From the NCBI RefSeq assembly GCF_042453785.1, contig NC_091669.1, forward strand, positions 9,932,501 to 9,996,500: a stretch of 64,000 bases of DNA. The letters run 5' to 3'. The position numbers and the translations under genes are program-made. This DNA is from Malus domestica. Its lineage: Eukaryota; Streptophyta; Magnoliopsida; Rosales; Rosaceae. A model generated the notes under the pieces. The model ran no database searches and was not told where the DNA came from. It saw nothing but the letters and a program-made list of their open reading frames with translations. Positions 59,144 through 64,000 of the stretch are shown here, in pieces (position 1 is the stretch's first letter; the number at the start of each line of letters is the position of its first letter).

Positions 59144-59953
59144 GAAATGCATTCAGGAAATTTAACCATATTGACTGGAGCCCAACCTTGTGTGAGTTCA
59201 AATTTTTTTCGAGTGTTCAACGAAGTAAAACGTGCAATTGAGTGGCTTTCTATTCTCGGTTTCTGAGTTGCGTTATATCGCCAAGAACTGAAGATAAGAT
59301 AGAACCTTTTTTTTTTCTCTCCTTGTTTGAATTATGATTAAATTTGAAATTGCATATTGAAAAGGGATAAACTTAATACATGAAAGATAAAAGAGAATTC
59401 TACATTTAGTGTGTCAGCAGTTCAATAGCAATTAGTTTAACTGTTATATACTTAATAAATTCCATGATCCAAATTTTGCAGGACCTCTAAGAATTCTCAA
59501 CTTCTGATGATCTTGGACAACAAATTATAAGTGGGCAGCACATATTTATCAAGTTGTAGTTCCGAGTTAACAGCAGCAGCGTACAGACATGCAAGATCCT
59601 CAGACACGGGTTGGATGGAGTGAAGAGAATCGTACCAGGAAAAGTCGGTACAATCTAGTTTCTCCAGTTTTGGAAATTCTATCCCGCATGTCAACCCCCT
59701 AACTATAGATAGCATTCATTCACAGCAGTACTTATGCCGGGTATAGATAACTGTTTAGCTGGATCTGGGTATTCTGAATCTTTTTGTTTATTTGGGATTT
59801 GATAGATTATGACAAAATGTACTAATATTGTTTCTGATAACAGAGTTCAACCTTGTATGAAAAGGTACTACTGACAAAAAATGATAGCAAATGCTATTGA
59901 ACAAAACAAGATAGCACATAGTGCTTTCTGTTCTTCAGCAACTCTTCTGCATT
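59144..59953. other. 3' flanks of convergent FANCD2 and NIP genes
   Basis: Mostly AT-rich. A minus-strand open frame at 59497-59715 (ending KYVLPTYNLLSKIIRS) has protein-like composition, but I recognise no family and it lacks supporting exons. Confidence 0.4.
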
Positions 59954-61251
59954 TTAGGTCCGACGAGGTCCTGTTGCGCGACCTGAAATCAAAATTACCA
60001 TAACGTTAGTCATCAAGGTAGGTGCTTATATTATGATCGTGATATGAAAGACAACGGATTGATGGATCTAGTTTGAATTACCCTGTTCGATGGAAGGAGA
60101 TCCGTCTGAGTAGAATTGCGGCAAGGGAGTGCCGCCATCAGCCTTGTCACGAATCTATCAGACACAACAAAACAATTGATCAAATGAAAGTCGAGGTCAT
60201 ATATAACTTGAACATGGTTGATAGACTGTATTTGGGATAAGCGAGTAGGAAAAGTGTCAAACCTGGTTGTGTGGGAGCTTCACAGCTGTGTACGTAGCAG
60301 CACCAGCTAAGGCACCAAGTGTGGGTGCAACCAAATAGATCCACAACCCCTTATAGTTTCCGGCAGCCACAGCCGGACCCAAAGTCCGGATAGGGTTCAT
60401 TGAGCCGCCCGTTGTTGGTCTGAACAGGTAAATACAATTTGATTTAGACAAACTAGTAAAGTTAAATGCTGTTAGTTTTATAGCAAAAAAAGTTTACTCA
60501 CCCTGCCACAAGAATGTTGAGCAAAACTGTCGCTCCAATTGCTACACCTGCCAACTCCCCCACCTGCATCAACTTAGAAATAAGTTTACATCATAGATCA
60601 GAGAGAATCTGGACTGCAGCAACGTAATAGCGCAAGCATGCACGCACACATACCGCACGAGTATCAGTGGCAACGGAAGTGACAGTGAACATGAGAATGA
60701 AAGTGACAATGAACTCGAGTGCAAAAGCTTGGCAATGGCTAACAGAAGGAACCGTTACTCCACCAGACATGAATGGATGAAAAACACCCTTCAGAGCGAA
60801 ACTTGCAGAGATGGATGCTGAAACCTGTGCTATTATGTAGAGGGGAACTTGGGTCCATGGGAAGTGTCGAAACGTTGCAAAAGCAATGGTGACAGACGGG
60901 TTTAGGTGTGCTCCGGAGATGTGGCCTGTGGACAAAATCACTGCCATCACTGCTAGGCCTGCGCATGCCGCATTGCCTAGCAGCGTCTCCGAACCTTGAT
61001 ACTTTTGGTTCACAATAGGGGCTGCTGCTGCTGAAAATATCAGGATGAAGCTCCCCACAAACTCGGCTCCAAGCTGTAAATACACATGCATCATGCGTAC
61101 AAAATATATAGCTTAATTTGATTTCAAAAGTTAGAAAATCTAATAATTTTGTTGGTGTGTTAAACAAGAGGTACGTACAAGAGGTGCGTACCTTCCGGAG
61201 CAAAGTGACATGAGGAGCATGGAAGCTCGACGGGGAATTGGTTTCTGGCAT
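59954..61251 (-). CDS. NIP-type aquaporin, NIP5/NIP6-like (subgroup II)
   Basis: Plasma-membrane major intrinsic protein; subgroup II NIPs carry boric acid and other small uncharged solutes. Six exons: 61192-61251, 60654-61073, 60502-60563, 60263-60419, 60082-60154, 59954-59982; 266 residues in phase. Six membrane helices are discernible, with pore loops [13 protein letters not shown] and [11 protein letters not shown], i.e. NPS and NPI in place of two NPA boxes. Other family marks are [39 protein letters not shown] and [15 protein letters not shown]. The selectivity-filter region (Gly before SMNP, Arg after it) fits NIP II. The N-terminus is only about 20 residues before helix 1, much shorter than usual for NIP5;1/NIP6;1. 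The C-terminus extends past KLPHNQ with a Gly/Pro/Arg-containing tail. The substrate is inferred, not shown. Confidence 0.9.
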
Positions 61252-63714
61252 TATGGCAGAAGAACGAAGGAAGAGAAACAGTACTAGTAGTTGGGACTTT
61301 GTTTACACATACAGGGCTTATAGGCCGGAAACCACGACTTGTTTACAACTTTACGTAGTGCTTCTAGGCCGGAAATTGTGAGTATGCTGCTACTAGGTAC
61401 TGCTACTAGACAGTTTGAATCAGTTCTTGCGCCTTAAGGAATCTTGACCTCCAATCAAAGCTGTTGTGTATCGAGTGAACTGGGCAATTTAGTTCTTCTC
61501 TGTGACTCAAGCGAGTACGGACTTTAAATATTCACTAGCGCAGAACGTCCTTTACATTGTAACTGAAAGCAAATACAAATGAAAAATGGTAATAAGAACT
61601 GAATACAGTTTGAGCCGAATCACTAAACTAAAAACAAATTCGTAACGAATCACGATCGAAAATCCATACCAAACACAATGGTTTTGCCGAGCAATCTTCA
61701 AAAGAAAATCAGGAATCTGGATCAGTTGATATCTTTGAGATAAGTTATATGTTGAAAGACTTGAGTTTCGGACGAATATGTAGTCATCCTTATATAATGA
61801 TCGTCAACCCTAACTTGAGTGAAAAGCAATCGAAACATTTAGTCACTTTCCTTTTCAAAACTGCACGAAATTTGACTCGAAGATCACGATCCTGATCCAA
61901 TCCTTAAGAATATTTTTTTCCTGTTTGGAGCACGAAATCTTTAATAATCATCATATTATTATTACAAATTAATACCTATTAAACTGTAAACGATTTACAA
62001 GGAGAGTGAGATTGACGTTTCACCTCTTATTATTCCTTATGTGATTAATAACTCAACACTGCAAAAGAAAAAGAAAGATCGAGCACAGAGAGCCAGTGCT
62101 TATTAATCACGATTTTATGTGGATGCACAAGTGCGTGTCTCCATTTTTGAATGTTTTTGCAGAAGTTGCTTTGCTTTAGCATTTTGAGACAAGTTTGTGA
62201 ACATCTTCATGTAAAGGCCTAGCAATTCAAGTGGTTGAGAGCATCGATTCAATCCCTCTAATTTCTCTAGTATCGCTTAATCCCAAGTTCTATTAAGTCA
62301 TTTGTTGAGAGTGAATCTCACGTCAGAGAAAGAAGAGATTTTTGCATGCACTTATAAATAATTGAGCTCCTTTCTCTATTGAAAGTTGAAACCTCAACTT
62401 CTTTAACCGTATCGTTTTAGAGTTGGGTGATTTTTGGTAGACATAATCTTTGAGAAAAGACCTAAAATATATAATTTGAATTGTTGAAATACGTTACGAA
62501 ATCGTCCCACAAAAGATGTGTATATATACATTACGAAGGGACGACCGTGGAGCATGTGGTCCGGAGTAAATGGCGGAAGGCGCTTCTGACACCTACTCGT
62601 ATTGTCATATGCCTTCGCCTGTTGAAATGACTCTAGATTGTGACTGCTCATTGTCAATGAAAAAATGACAACTTATTTACATGTCTTGTCCCATTCATAG
62701 TATTGGCCATGGATTTTGTCCTTCCAATTGAAAACATACTATCCATCTACGGAGGACAAATGACAGCTACAATCCAAAATCCTTCACGATCTTTTGTTAA
62801 TGCCTCCCTTTGCATGAACTTTCTCTTCCTATAAATGCACCTCTCATTTTGATGTTACCTTCACTTCTCCATCATTTCCTCTGCTCAGTTCTCCTGCAAG
62901 CTTATAATTTTAGTCGTTTCACTGGTGTGACCTCGCGGCTTACATGTAATTTTAATTTCAAACTCCTCATTATGGGACTGTAAATTATCTTAAGACTTTC
63001 ACTCGCTCTTTAGGTAATTCTGGTTCCTCCTTAGACGATCTTTTCGACTTAATTCTAGTCGGCAAACTTTGCCTTTTGTTTCACATGTCGAGACGCACAC
63101 ACTGGCCTAAATATGGTGGAATTCCACGTACCGAACTTCGTGATTGTCAAAATTCGTAACAAATATCACGTACTTGCCGATATGTTCCTCAGTCCACTCC
63201 TTGCCGATGCCGATATGTATTCGGATTCCGGCATTCCTCCTGGGACCTCAATTTTGTCTCTAGATCATTTAGAAGCCATTAATTTCCCGGTCCACCCCAT
63301 GATCCATCTCATCTTGTTTTTCACAAATATTCATCCTATGTAGCTGAATGCGAACTCATACGCGCATATAGATTATTTGTGTTGTACGACCCCCTATTTG
63401 TGGGAACTTATGTGATCAAATTCAAACAATTCGCAATTTTTCCCCTCTTCATCAAGGCATGCCAGTTTTTATGAAATTGTGTATGGGGGCCTCTCTGTCG
63501 TTGCCGCACAGCCCCCCAAAATCTCATGATCGACCACGAAACTCATGTTAGATTTGCTCAAATAAGTTTTAGGGTTAACACTACACTTTTCATAATGACT
63601 CATACAAATTAAGAATCCGGGCACAAACAATAATAATGTACCCGGGTTTATTCTTTTTGTAAAGCTAGAAAGGCCTAGGATTTCTAGAAGTTTATGGTTG
63701 CGAACTGAACTGAA
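61252..63714. other. NIP upstream region and gene-free DNA
   Basis: The first few hundred bases are presumably the NIP promoter. The remainder is AT-rich with only short unrecognised open frames, such as 63113-63343, which resembles no family I know. No repeat boundary was identified. Confidence 0.5.
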
Positions 63715-64000
63715 TGATCATTTTTATGGCATGTTTACGTAAGGGAAATAGAAGGAAGGGAATGGGAATTGCACTACTTTCAAGGGATTCCGGTGTTTAC
63801 CAACATTGGGGGAATGAAAGTGTAAGTGGGACCCATCTAAAATGGGGAATTAGGTTACTAATTTTCCTGGAATTGGACTACCGAACAATAGGTGGAATTT
63901 GGACTACCGAACAATAGGTGGAATTTGGACTCCCGAAGAAAGCATCCATCCGGAATCAACTTTTTTCTGACCAATATACCCTTATCTCTTTCTTCCTTTA
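63715..64000. repeat. dispersed-repeat-like sequence, cut by window edge
   Basis: Purine-rich sequence with GGCATGTTTACGTAAGGGAA and GGTGTTTACCAACATT resembles the ends of a common plant MITE type, but the right end is outside the window. Inside it, a 26-bp unit starting GGACTACCGA is tandemly repeated about 2.4 times (63875-63900, 63901-63926, partial after). Confidence 0.45.

Noticed and set aside
62195-62262. tRNA/SINE-like A-box and B-box pattern (CAAGTGGTTGAGAGC ... GATTCAATCCC)
   Set aside because: The B-box is imperfect, no cloverleaf folds by eye, and no A tail or target duplication was found.
63113-63343. 76-codon plus-strand frame near the right end
   Set aside because: No recognisable motif, isolated, and in AT-rich spacer. 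Possible but unsupported.

Overview
The window is plant nuclear DNA. The evidence is a photosystem I antenna gene, spliced genes with GT-AG introns, CT-rich 5' leaders, telo-box promoters, and an AT-rich intergenic space full of small DNA transposons and tRNA-derived SINEs. Several dispersed repeats look like families common in Rosaceae (apple/pear-like genomes). That placement is an impression from memory, not a search result. No bacterial-type operon, CRISPR array, virus, plasmid or rRNA/tRNA gene was seen.

Layout, left to right: the 3' part of a MYB-CC (GARP) transcription factor gene (+, to 2086); a nine-transmembrane TMN/EMP70 protein gene (-, 2914-4893); a 0.9-kb hAT-type element that carries a broken piece of a pentatricopeptide-repeat gene (7035-7925); LHCA3 (-, 8665-9988); a mitochondrial-type DEAD-box RNA helicase of the RH9/RH53 (PMH) group (+, 11761-15278); VPS53 of the GARP/EARP tether, 24 exons (-, 16944-25655); a RING-CH membrane E3 ligase-like gene (+, 26973-31454); an ERGIC/ERV41-46 family cargo receptor gene (-, 33034-36841); a MAPR4-like cytochrome-b5-fold protein gene (+, 38234-41243); an F-box/FBA gene (+, 44069-45229) followed by decayed second copies of both the MAPR4 3' end and an F-box gene; a 1.6-kb Mutator-like element with 9-bp target duplication (47743-49375); FANCD2, 30 exons (+, 50007-59143); and a NIP-type aquaporin gene (-, 59954-61251). 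The last 2.7 kb holds no recognisable gene.

I built gene models exon by exon by following reading phase across splice sites. Apart from the MYB-CC gene, every multi-exon model closes in frame from ATG to stop. The genes are unrelated housekeeping and regulatory loci, largely alternating in orientation (tail-to-tail and head-to-head pairs), and do not form a pathway cluster. VPS53, the ERGIC protein and the TMN protein all serve endomembrane traffic, which is probably coincidental.

The most notable structures are the gene-fragment-carrying hAT element; the block duplication of MAPR4 3' end plus F-box; the MULE with long inverted ends around a simple-sequence core; two copies of a ~154-bp MITE with 9-bp duplications; two GC-AG introns; an E2F consensus just upstream of FANCD2; and a splice-phase conflict in the MYB-CC gene.
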